Source of the DNA: Osmia lignaria lignaria
Lineage: Eukaryota > Arthropoda > Insecta > Hymenoptera > Megachilidae
Assembly (NCBI RefSeq): GCF_051020975.1
Contig: NW_027478158.1
Location: forward strand, 5,952,001 to 6,016,000
Length of the DNA: 64,000 nt
Reading direction: 5' to 3'
The notes beneath the pieces were generated by a model, which worked only from the letters and a program-made list of their open reading frames with translations, ran no database searches and was not told where the DNA came from. Below are positions 34,960 to 46,551 of this stretch, one piece after another; the first letter of the stretch is position 1; every line of letters starts with the position of its first letter. The translations under genes and the position numbers were made by a program.

Positions 34960-36247
34960 TTGCAGATTTATCTCAAGGGAAGGGGCCTGACGGACATATT
35001 TCGAGATATTTCTTCTTCTTGTTGTTCTTCTTCTGCACAGCTAAGCTGGAAGTGGCATTTGCAGCTCGCAATAGTGCAGAGTTATCTCAAAGAAAGGGGC
35101 CACTGTGTTTCTGTATCTCTATTATGTTGGTGCGGCTTCGGAACTTTTAAATATCTTGATATATCTCGAGAACTGCGCATCTGGTCAAAAAACATCATAG
35201 AACATAAAAAGTAGGAAACTTAATTCTCTACAAAAAAGGTCTCTTAACATTTTGCCATAGCTCGCTTCTTTTCCGAGATATTTGCAGATTTATCTCAAGG
35301 GAAGGGGCCTGACGGACATATTTCGAGATATTTCTTCTTCTTGTTGTTCTTCTTCTGCACAGCTAAACTGGAAGTGGCATTTCCAGCTCGCAATAGTGCA
35401 GAGTTATCTCAAAGAAAGGAGCCACGGTGTTTCTGTATCTCTATTATGTTGGTGCGGCTTCGGAACTTTTAAATATCTTGATATATCTCGAGAACTGCGC
35501 ATCTGATCAAAAAATATCATAGAACATAAAAAGTAGCAAACTTAATTCTCTACAAAAAAGGTCTCTCAACATTTTGCCATAGCTCGCTTCGTTTCCGAGA
35601 TATTTGCAGATTTATCTCAAGGGAAGGGGCCTAACGGACATATTTCGAGATATTTCTTCTTCTTGTTGTTCTTCTTCTGCACAGCTAAGCTCGAAGTGGC
35701 ATTTGCAGCTCGCAATAGTGCAGAGTTATCTCAAAGAAAGGGGCCACGGTGTTTCTGTATCTCTATTATGTTGGTGCGGCTTCGGAACTTTTAAATATCT
35801 TGATATATCTCGAGAACTACGCATCTGATCAAAAAATATCATAGAACATAAAAAGTAGGAAACTTAATTCTCTACAAATAAGGTCTCTTAACATTTTGCC
35901 ATAGCTCGGTTCGTTTCCGAGATATTTGCAGATTTATCTCAAGGGAAGGGGCCTGACGGACATATTTCGAGATATTTCTTCTTCTTGTTGTTCTTCTTCT
36001 GCACAGCTAAGCTGGAAGTGGCATTTGCAGCGCGCTATAGTGCAGAGTTATCTCAAAGAAAGGGGCCACGGTGTTTCTGTATCTCTATTATGTTGGTGCG
36101 GCTTCGGAACTTTTAAATATCTTGATATATCTCGAGAACTACGCATCTGATCAAAAAATATCATAGAACGTAAAAAGTAGGAAACTTAATTCTCTACAAA
36201 AAAGGTCTCTTAACATTTTGCCATAGCTCGCTTGGTTTCCGAGATAT
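34960..36247 (+). repeat. Four-monomer source segment for the rearranged zone
   Basis: Monomers 34960 (CCACTGTG, CATCTGGTC), 35282 (CTTCTTTTCCGAG upstream, AAGTAGCAAAC tail), 35604 (CCTAACGG, CTAAGCTCGAAG) and 35926 (GCAGCGCGCTATAG, GAACGTAAAAAG tail). The 35282 unit recurs at 39146 and 40112; parts of 35604 and 35926 recur at 40434 and 43010. Confidence 0.75.
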
Positions 36248-38823
36248 TTGCAGATTTATCTTAAGGGAAGGGGGCTGACGGACATATTTCGAGATATTTC
36301 TTCTTCTTGTTGTTCTTCTTCTGCACAGCTAAGCTGGAAGTGGCATTTGCAGCTCGCAATAGTGCAGAGTTATCTCAAAGAAAGGGGCCACCGTGTTTCT
36401 GTATCTCTATTATGTTGGTGCGGCTTCGGAATTTTTAAATATCTCGATATATCTCGAAAACTACGCTTCTGATCAAAAAATATCATAGAACATAAATTGT
36501 AGGAAACATAATTCTCTACAAAAAAGGTCTCTTAACATTTTGCCATAGCTCGCTTCGTTTCCGAGATATTTGCAGATTTATCTCAAGGGAAGGGGCCTGA
36601 CGGACATATTTCGAGATATTTCTTCTTCTTGTTGTTCTTCTTCTGCACAGCTAAGCTGGAAGTGGCATTTGCAGCTCGCAATAGTGCAGAGTTATCTCAA
36701 AGAAAGGGGCCACGGTGTTTCTGTATCTCTATTATGTTGGTGCGGCTTCGGAACTTTTAAATATCTTGATATATCTCGAGAACTACGCATCTGATCAAAA
36801 AATATCATAGAACATAAAAAGTAGGAAACTTAATTCTCTACAAAAAAGGTCTCTTAACATTTTGCCATAGCTCGGTTCGTTTCCGAGATATTTGCAGATT
36901 TATCTCAAGGGAAGGGGCCTGACGGACATATTCCGAGATATTTCTTGTTCTTGTTGTGCTTCTTCTGCACAGCTAAGCTGGAACTGGCATTCGCTGCTCG
37001 CAATAGTGCAGAGTTATCTCACAGAAAGGGGCCACGGTGTTTCTGTATCTCTATTATGTTGGTGCGGCTTCGGAACTTTTACATATCTTGATATATCTCG
37101 AGAACTACGCATCTGATCAAAAAATATCATAGAACATAAAAAGTAGGAAACTTAATTCTCTACAAAAAAGGTCTCTTAACATTTTCCCATAGCTGGCATC
37201 GTTTCCCAGATATTTGCAGATTTAGCTCAAGGGAAGGGGTCTGACGGACATATTTCGAGATATTTCTTCTTCTTGTTGTTCTTCTTCTGCACAGCTAAGC
37301 GGGAAGTGGCATTTGCAGCTCGCAATAGTGCAGAGTTATCTCAAAGAAAGGGGCCACGGTGTTTCTGTATCTCTATTATGTTGCTGCGGCTTCGGAACTT
37401 TTAAATATCTTGATATATCTCGAGAACTGCGCATCTGATCAAAAAATATCATAGAACATAAAAAGTAGGAACCTTAATTCTCTACAAAAAAGGTCTCTTA
37501 ACATTTTGCCATAGCTCGCTTGGTTTCCGAGATATTTGCAGATTTATCTCAAGGGAACGGGGCTGACGGACATATTTCGAGATATTTCTTCGTCTTGTTG
37601 TTCTTCTTCTGCACAGCTAAGCTGGAAGTGGCATTTGCAGCTCGCAATAGTGCAGAGTTATCTCAAAGAAAGGGGCCACGGTGTCTCTGTATCTCTATTA
37701 TGTTCGTGCGGCTTCGGAACTTTTAAATATCTTGATATATCTCGAGAACTACGCATCTGATCAAAAATTATCATAGAACATAAAAAGTAGGAAACTTAAT
37801 CCTCTACAAAAAAGGTCTCTTAACATTTTGCCATAGCTCGCTTCGTTTCCGAGATATTTGCAGATTTATCTCAAGGGAAGGGGCCTGACGGACATATTTC
37901 GAGATATTTCTTCTTCTTGTTGTTCTTCTTCTGCACAGCTAAGCTGGAAGTGGCATTTGCAGCTCGCAATAGTGCAGAGTTATCTCAAAGAAAGGGGCCA
38001 CGGTGTTTCTGTATCTCTATTATGTTGGTGCGGCTTCGGAACTTTTAAATATCTTGATATATCTCGAGAACTACGCATCTGATCAAAAAATATCATAGAA
38101 CATAAAAAGTAGGAAACTTAATTCTCTACAAAAAAGGTCTCTTAACATTTTGCCATAGCTCGGTTCGTTTCCGAGATATTTGCAGATTTATCTCAAGGGA
38201 AGGGGCCTGACGGACATATTTCGAGATACTTCTTCTTCTTGTTGTTCTTCTTCTGCACAGCTAAGCTGGAAGTGGCATTTGCAGCTCGCAATAGTGCAGA
38301 GTTATCTCAAAGAAAGGGGCCACGGTGTTTCTGTATCCCTATTATGTTGGTGCGGCTTCGGAACTTTTGAATACCTTAATATATCTCGAGAACTACGCAT
38401 CTGATCAGAAAATATCATAGAACATAAATAGTAGGAAACTTAATTCTCTACAAAAAAGGTGTCTTAACGTTTTGCCATAGCTCGCATCGTATGCGAGATA
38501 TTTGCAGATTTAGCTCAAGGGGAGGGGCCTGACGGACATATTCCGAGATATTTCTTGTTCTTGTTGTGCTTCTTCTGCACAGCTAAGCTGGAACTGGCAT
38601 TCGCTGCTCGCAATAGTGCAGAGTTATCTCACAGAAAGGGGCCACGGTGTTTCTGTATCTCTATTATGTTGGTGCGGCTTCGGAACTTTTAAATATCTTG
38701 ATATATCTCGAGAACTGCGCATCTGGTCAAAAAATATCATAGAACATAAAAAGTAGGAAACTTAATTCTCTACAAAAAAGGTCTCTTAACATTTTGCCAT
38801 AGCTCGCTTCGTTTCCGAGATAT
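36248..38823 (+). repeat. Higher-order unit C, copy 1 (8 monomers)
   Basis: Order: 36248 (CTTGGTTTCC upstream, GCCACCGTG, GGAATTTTTAA), a consensus-like monomer, 36892 (divergent: TTCTTGTTCTTGTTGTGC, GGAACTGGCATTCGCTGC, ACTTTTACATATC), 37214 (GCTGGCATCG, TTTAGCTCAAGG, GGTCTGACGG), 37536 (GAACGGGGCTG, TATGTTCGTGCGG), consensus-like, 38180 (GATACTTCTTC, TTTTGAATACCTTAA), 38502 (GCATCGTATGCGAG, TTTAGCTCAAGGGG). The same series recurs 4186 bp downstream. Confidence 0.85.
37214..37535 (+). repeat. Monomer with an early stop in the shared frame (TTTAGCTC)
   Basis: GATTTAGCTC replaces GATTTATCTC, a stop at the fourth codon of the recurrent frame. The same change occurs in 38502, 41400 and 42688, and a TTTAACTC stop in 62586. 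The monomer also has GCTGGCATCG upstream and AAGCGGGAAG. Confidence 0.85.
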
Positions 38824-40433
38824 TTGCAGGTTTATCTCAAGGGAAGGGGCCTGACGGACATATTTCGAGATATTTCTTCTTCTTGTTGTTCTTCTTCTGC
38901 ACAGCTAAACTGGAAGTGGCATTTCCAGCTCGCAATAGTGCAGAGTTATCTCAAAGAAAGGGGCCACGGTGTTTCTGTATCTCTATTATGTTGGTGCGGC
39001 TTCGGAACTTTTAAATATCTTGATATATCTCGAGAACTACGCATCTGATCAAAAAACATTATAGAACATAAAAAGTAGGAAACTTAATTCTCTACAAAAA
39101 AGGTCTCTTAACATTTTGCCATAGCTCGCTTCTTTTCCGAGATATTTGCAGATTTATCTCAAGGGAAGGGGCCTGACGGACATATTTCGAGATATTTCTT
39201 CTTCTTGTTGTTCTTCTTCTGCACAGCTAAACTGGAAGTGGCATTTCCAGCTCGCAATAGTGCAGAGTTATCTCAAAGAAAGGAGCCACGGTGTTTCTGT
39301 ATCTCTATTATGTTGGTGCGGCTTCGGAACTTTTAAATATCTTGATATATCTCGAGAACTGCGCATCTGATCAAAAAATATCATAGAACATAAAAAGTAG
39401 CAAACTTAATTCTCTACAAAAAAGGTCTCTTAACATTTTGCCATAGCTCGCTTGGTTTCCGAGATATTTGCAGATTTATCTTAAGGGAAGGGGGCTGACG
39501 GACATATTTCGAGATATTTCTTCTTCTTGTTGTTCTTCTTCTGCACAGCTAAGCTGGAAGTGGCATTTGCAGCTCGCAATAGTGCAGAGTTATCTCAAAG
39601 AAAGGGGCCACCGTGTTTCTGTATCTCTATTATGTTGGTGCGGCTTCGGAATTTTTAAATATCTCGATATATCTCGAAAACTACGCTTCTGATCAAAAAA
39701 TATCATAGAACATAAATTGTAGGAAACATAATTCTCTACAAAAAAGGTCTCTTAACATTTTGCCATAGCTCGCTTCGTTTCCGAGATATTTGCAGATTTA
39801 TCTCAAGGGAAGGGGCCTGACGGACATATTTCGAGATATTTCTTCTTCTTGTTGTTCTTCTTCTGCACAGCTAAGCTGGAAGTGGCATTTGCAGCTCGCA
39901 ATAGTGCAGAGTTATCTCAAAGAAAGGGGCCACGGTGTTTCTGTATCTCTATTATGTTGGTGCGGCTTCGGAACTTTTAAATATCTTGATATATCTCGAG
40001 AACTACGCATCTGATCAAAAAATATCATAGAACATAAAAAGTAGGAAACTTAATTCTCTACAAAAAAGGTCTCTTAACATTTTGCCATAGCTCGCTTCTT
40101 TTCCGAGATATTTGCAGATTTATCTCAAGGGAAGGGGCCTGACGGACATATTTCGAGATATTTCTTCTTCTTGTTGTTCTTCTTCTGCACAGCTAAACTG
40201 GAAGTGGCATTTCCAGCTCGCAATAGTGCAGAGTTATCTCAAAGAAAGGAGCCACGGTGTTTCTGTATCTCTATTATGTTGGTGCGGCTTCGGAACTTTT
40301 AAATATCTTGATATATCTCGAGAATTGCGCAGCTGATCAAAAAATATCATAGAACATAAAAAGTAGCAAACTTAATTCTCTACAAAAAAGGTCTCTTAAC
40401 ATTTTGCCATAGCTCGCTTCGTTTCCGAGATAT
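38824..40433 (+). repeat. Insert between unit C copies
   Basis: Five monomers: a GCAGGTTTATC type (38824), two CTTCTTTTCCGAG/AAGTAGCAAAC types (39146, 40112) and between them a copy of the 36248-36891 pair (39468-40111). The last monomer has private GAATTGCGCAGCTG. The 39146-to-39468 junction joins 35282-like to 36248-like sequence, skipping two monomers relative to the source order. Confidence 0.75.
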
Positions 40434-43009
40434 TTGCAGATTTATCTCAAGGGAAGGGGCCTAACGGACATATTTCGAGATATTTCTTCTTCTTGTTGTT
40501 CTTCTTCTGTACAGCTAAGCTCGAAGTGGCATTTGCAGCTCGCAATAGTGCAGAGTTATCTCAAAGAAAGGGGCCACCGTGTTTCTGTATCTCTATTATG
40601 TTGGTGCGGCTTCGGAATTTTTAAATATCTCGATATATCTCGAAAACTACGCTTCTGATCAAAAAATATCATAGAACATAAATTGTAGGAAACATAATTC
40701 TCTACAAAAAAGGTCTCTTAACATTTTGCCATAGCTCGCTTCGTTTCCGAGATATTTGCAGATTTATCTCAAGGGAAGGGGCCTGACGGACATATTTCGA
40801 GATATTTCTTCTTCTTGTTGTTCTTCTTCTGCACAGCTAAGCTGGAAGTGGCATTTGCAGCTCGCAATAGTGCAGAGTTATCTCAAAGAAAGGGGCCACG
40901 GTGTTTCTGTATCTCTATTATGTTGGTGCGGCTTCGGAACTTTTAAATATCTTGATATATCTCGAGAACTACGCATCTGATCAAAAAATATCATAGAACA
41001 TAAAAAGTAGGAAACTTAATTCTCTACAAAAAAGGTCTCTTAACATTTTGCCATAGCTCGGTTCGTTTCCGAGATATTTGCAGATTTATCTCAAGGGAAG
41101 GGGCCTGACGGACATATTTCGAGATACTTCTTCTTCTTGTTGTTCTTCTTCTGCACAGCTAAGCTGGAAGTGGCATTTGCAGCTCGCAATAGTGCAGAGT
41201 TATCTCACAGAAAGGGGCCACGGTGTTTCTGTATCTCTATTATGTTGGTGCGGCTTCGGAACTTTTACATATCTTGATATATCTCGAGAACTACGCATCT
41301 GATCAAAAAATATCATAGAACATAAAAAGTAGGAAACTTAATTCTCTACAAAAAAGGTCTCTTAACATTTTCCCATAGCTGGCATCGTTTCCCAGATATT
41401 TGCAGATTTAGCTCAAGGGAAGGGGTCTGACGGACATATTTCGAGATATTTCTTCTTCTTGTTGTTCTTCTTCTGCACAGCTAAGCGGGAAGTGGCATTT
41501 GCAGCTCGCAATAGTGCAGAGTTATCTCAAAGAAAGGGGCCACGGTGTTTCTGTATCTCTATTATGTTGCTGCGGCTTCGGAACTTTTAAATATCTTGAT
41601 ATATCTCGAGAACTGCGCATCTGATCAAAAAATATCATAGAACATAAAAAGTAGGAACCTTAATTCTCTACAAAAAAGGTCTCTTAACATTTTGCCATAG
41701 CTCGCTTGGTTTCCGAGATATTTGCAGATTTATCTCAAGGGAACGGGGCTGACGGACATATTTCGAGATATTTCTTCTTCTTGTTGTTCTTCTTCTGCAC
41801 AGCTAAGCTGGAAGTGGCATTTGCAGCTCGCAATAGTGCAGAGTTATCTCAAAGAAAGGGGCCACGGTGTCTCTGTATCTCTATTATGTTCGTGCGGCTT
41901 CGGAACTTTTAAATATCTTGATATATCTCGAGAACTACGCATCTGATCAAAAATTATCATAGAACATAAAAAGTAGGAAACTTAATCCTCTACAAAAAAG
42001 GTCTCTTAACATTTTGCCATAGCTCGCTTCGTTTCCGAGATATTTGCAGATTTATCTCAAGGGAAGGGGCCTGACGGACATATTTCGAGATATTTCTTCT
42101 TCTTGTTGTTCTTCTTCTGCACAGCTAAGCTGGAAGTGGCATTTGCAGCTCGCAATAGTGCAGAGTTATCTCAAAGAAAGGGGCCACGGTGTTTCTGTAT
42201 CTCTATTATGTTGGTGCGGCTTCGGAACTTTTAAATATCTTGATATATCTCGAGAACTACGCATCTGATCAAAAAATATCATAGAACATAAAAAGTAGGA
42301 AACTTAATTCTCTACAAAAAAGGTCTCTTAACATTTTGCCATAGCTCGGTTCGTTTCCGAGATATTTGCAGATTTATCTCAAGGGAAGGGGCCTGACGGA
42401 CATATTTCGAGATACTTCTTCTTCTTGTTGTTCTTCTTCTGCACAGCTAAGCTGGAAGTGGCATTTGCAGCTCGCAATAGTGCAGAGTTATCTCAAAGAA
42501 AGGGGCCACGGTGTTTCTGTATCCCTATTATGTTGGTGCGGCTTCGGAACTTTTGAATACCTTAATATATCTCGAGAACTACGCATCTGATCAGAAAATA
42601 TCATAGAACATAAATAGTAGGAAACTTAATTCTCTACAAAAAAGGTGTCTTAACGTTTTGCCATAGCTCGCATCGTATGCGAGATATTTGCAGATTTAGC
42701 TCAAGGGGAGGGGCCTGACGGACATATTCCGAGATATTTCTTGTTCTTGTTGTGCTTCTTCTGCACAGCTAAGCTGGAACTGGCATTCGCTGCTCGCAAT
42801 AGTGCAGAGTTATCTCACAGAAAGGGGCCACGGTGTTTCTGTATCTCTATTATGTTGGTGCGGCTTCGGAACTTTTAAATATCTTGATATATCTCGAGAA
42901 CTGCGCATCTGGTCAAAAAATATCATAGAACATAAAAAGTAGGAAACTTAATTCTCTACAAAAAAGGTCTCTTAACATTTTGCCATAGCTCGCTTCGTTT
43001 CCGAGATAT
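40434..43009 (+). repeat. Higher-order unit C, copy 2 (8 monomers)
   Basis: Matches 36248-38823 at 4186 bp with two exceptions. The first monomer (40434) is a hybrid whose left half matches 35604, and the third (41078) is a hybrid of 38180-like and 36892-like halves. All other rare markers are kept, including the TTTAGCTC stop-bearing monomers at 41400 and 42688, CTCTGTATCTC near 41871 and TATGTTCGTG. Confidence 0.85.
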
Positions 43010-44297
43010 TTGCAGATTTATCTCAAGGGAAGGGGCCTAACGGACATATTTCGAGATATTTCTTCTTCTTGTTGTTCTTCTTCTGCACAGCTAAGCTGGA
43101 AGTGGCATTTGCAGCTCGCAATCGGGCAGAGTTATCTCAAAGAAAGGGGCCACGGTGTTTCTGTATCTCTATTATGTTGGTGCGGCTTCGGAACTTTTAA
43201 ATATCTTGATATATCTCGAGAACTACGCATCTGATCAAAAAATATCATAGAACGTAAAAAGTAGGAAACTTAATTCTCTACAAAAAAGGTCTCTTAACAT
43301 TTTGCCATAGCTCGCTTGGTTTCCGAGATATTTGCAGATTTATCTTAAGGGAAGGGGGCTGACGGACATATTTCGAGATATTTCTTCTTCTTGTTGTTCT
43401 TCTTCTGCACAGCTAAGCTGGAAGTGGCATTTGCAGCTCGCAATAGTGCAGAGTTATCTCAAAGAAAGGGGCCACCGTGTTTCTGTATCTCTATTATGTT
43501 GGTGCGGCTTCGGAATTTTTAAATATCTCGATATATCTCGAAAACTACGCTTCTGATCAAAAAATATCATAGAACATAAATTGTAGGAAACATAATTCTC
43601 TACAAAAAAGGTCTCTTAACATTTTGCCATAGCTCGCTTCGTTTCCGAGATATTTGCAGATTTATCTCAAGGGAAGGGGCCTGACGGACATATTTCGAGA
43701 TATTTCTTCTTCTTGTTGTTCTTCTTCTGCACAGCTAAGCTGGAAGTGGCATTTGCAGCTCGCAATAGTGCAGAGTTATCTCAAAGAAAGGGGCCACGGT
43801 GTTTCTGTATCTCTATTATGTTGGTGCGGCTTCGGAACTTTTAAATATCTTGATATATCTCGAGAACTACGCATCTGATCAAAAAATATCATAGAACATA
43901 AAAAGTAGGAAACTTAATTCTCTACAAAAAAGGTCTCTTAACATTTTGCCATAGCTCGCTTGGTTTCCGAGATATTTGCAGATTTATCTCAAGGGAAGGG
44001 GCCTGACGGACATATTTCGAGATATTTCTTCTTCTTGTTGTTCTTCTTCTGCACAGCTAAGCTGGAAGTGGCATTTGCGGCTCGCACTAGTGCAGAGTTA
44101 TCTCAAAGAAAGGGGCCACGGTGTTTCTGTATCCCTTTTATGTTGGTGCGGCTTCGGAACTTTTAAATATCTTGATATATCTCGAGAGCTACGCATCTGA
44201 TCAAAAAATATCATAGAACATGAAAAGTAGGAAACTTAATTCTCTACAAAAAAGGTCTCTTAACATTTTGCCATAGCTCTCTTCGTTTCCGAGATAT
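43010..44297 (+). repeat. Right flank of unit C
   Basis: The 43010 monomer has private CAATCGGGCAG and the GAACGTAAAAAG tail of 35926. 43332-43975 is a further copy of the 36248-36891 pair. 43976 shows GCACTAGTGCAGAG with ATCCCTTTTATG and CGAGAGCTACGC. Confidence 0.75.
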
Positions 44298-46551
44298 TTG
44301 CAGATTTATCTCAAGGGAAGGGGCCTAACGGACATATTTCGAGATATTTCTTCTTCTTGTTGTTCTTCTTCTGCACAGCTAAACTGGAAGTGGCATTTCC
44401 AGCTCGCAATAGTGCAGAGTTATCTCAAAGAAAGGGGCCACGGTGTTTCTGTATCTCTATTATGTTGGTGCGGTTTCGGAACTTTTAAATATCTTGATAT
44501 ATCTCGAGAACTACGTATCTGATCAAAAAATATCATAGAACATAAAAAGTAGGAAACTTAATTCTCTACAAAAAAGGTCTCTTAAGATTTTGCCATAGCT
44601 CGCTTCGTTTCCGAGATATTTGCAGATTTATCTCAAGGGAAGGGGCCTGACGGACATATTTCGAGATATTTCTTCTTCTTGTTGTTCTTCTTCTGCACAG
44701 CTAAGCTGGAAGTGGCATTTGCAGCTCGCACTAGTGCAGAGTTATCTCAAAGAAAGGGGCCACGGTGTTTCTGTATCTCTATTATGTTGGTGCGGCTTCG
44801 GAACTTTTAAATATCTCGATATATCTCGAAAACTACGCTTCTGATCAAAAAATATCGTAGAACATAAAAAGTAGGAAACTTAATTCTCTACAAAAAAGGT
44901 CTCTTAAGATTTTGCCATAGCTCGCTTCGTTTCCGAGATATTTGCAGATTTATCTCAAGGGAAGGGCCCTGACGGACATATTTCGAGATATTTCTTCTTC
45001 TTGTTGTTCTTCTTCTGCACAGCTAAGCTGGAAGTGGCATTTGCGGCTCGCACTAGTGCAGAGTTATCTCAAAGAAAGGGGCCACGGTGTTTCTGTATCT
45101 CTATTATGTTGGTGCGGCTTCCGAACTTTTAAATATCTCGATATATCTCGAAAACTACGCTTCTGATCAAAAAATATCGTAGAACATAAAAAGTAGGAAA
45201 CTTAATTCTCTACAAAAAAGGTCTCTTAAGATTTTGCCATAGCTCGCTTCGTTTCCGAGATATTTGCCGATTTATCTCAAGGGAAGGGGCCTAACGGACA
45301 TATTTCGAGATATTTCTTCTTCTTGTTGTTCTTCTTCTGCACAGCTAAACTGGAAGTGGCATTTCCAGCTCGCAATAGTGCAGAGTTATCTCAAAGAAAG
45401 GGGCCACGGTGTTTCTGTATCTCTATTATGTTGGTGCGGTTTCGGAACTTTTAAATATCTTGATATATCTCGAGAACTACGCATCTGATCAAAAAATATC
45501 ATAGAACATAAAAAGTAGGAAACTTAATTCTCTACAAAAAACGTCTCTTATCATTTTGCCATAGCTCGCTTCGTTTCCGAGATATTTGCAGATTCATCTC
45601 AAGGGAAGGGGTCTGACGGACATATTTCGAGATATTTCTTCTTCTTGTTGTTCTTCTTCTGCACAGCTAAGCTCGAAGCGGCATTTGCAGCTCGCAATAG
45701 TGCAGAGTTATCTCAAAGAAAGAGGCCACGGTGTTTCTGTACCTCTATTATGTTGGTGCAGCTTCGGAACTTTTAAATATCTTGATATATCTCGAGAACT
45801 ACGCATCTGAACAAAAAATATCATCGAACATAAAAAGTAGGAAACTTAATTCTCTACAAAAAAGGTCTCTTAACATTTTGCCATAGCTCGCTTCGTTTCC
45901 GAGATATTTGCAGATTTATCTCAAGGGAAGTGGCCTGACGGACATATTTCGAGATATTTCTTCTTCTTGTTGTTCTTCTTCTGCACAGCTAAGCTGGAAG
46001 TGGCATTTCCAGCTCGCAATAGTGCAGAGTTATCTCAATGATAGGGGCCACGGTGTTTCTGTATCTCTATTATGTTGGTGCGGCTTCGGAACTTTTAAAT
46101 ATCTTGATATATCTCGAGAACTACGCATCTGATCAAAAAATATCATAGAACATAAAATGTAGGAAACTTAATACTCTACAAAAAAGGTCTCTTAACATTG
46201 TGCCATAGCTCGCTTCGTTTCCGAGATATTTGCAGATATATCTCAAGGGAAGGGGCCTGACGGACATATTTCGAGATATTTCTTCTTCTTGTTGTTCTTC
46301 TTCTGCACAGCTGAGCTGGAAGTGGCATTTGCAGGTCGCAATAGTGCAGAGTTATCTCAAAGAAAGGGGCCACGGTGTTTCTGTATCTCTATTATGTTGG
46401 TGCTGCTTCGGAACTTTTAAATATCTCGATATATCTCGAAAACTACGCTTCTGATCAAAAAATATCATAGAACATAAATTGTAGGAAACATAATTCTCTA
46501 CAAAAAAGGTCTCTTAACATTTTGCCATAGCTCGCTTCGTTTCCGAGATAT
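44298..46551 (+). repeat. Seven-monomer block, partly repeated 2898 bp downstream
   Basis: Includes a GCGGTTTCGG monomer (44298), two GCACTAGTGC/CTCGAAAAC monomers with TATCGTAGAAC and CTTAAGATTTTG (44620, 44942), and a TTTGCCGATTT monomer (45264). The 44620-45585 set corresponds to 47518-48483 (9 monomers). The 45586 unit carries GATTCATCTC and CTCGAAGCGG, and 46230 carries GCAGGTCGCAATAG with GCTGAGCTGG. Confidence 0.75.
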
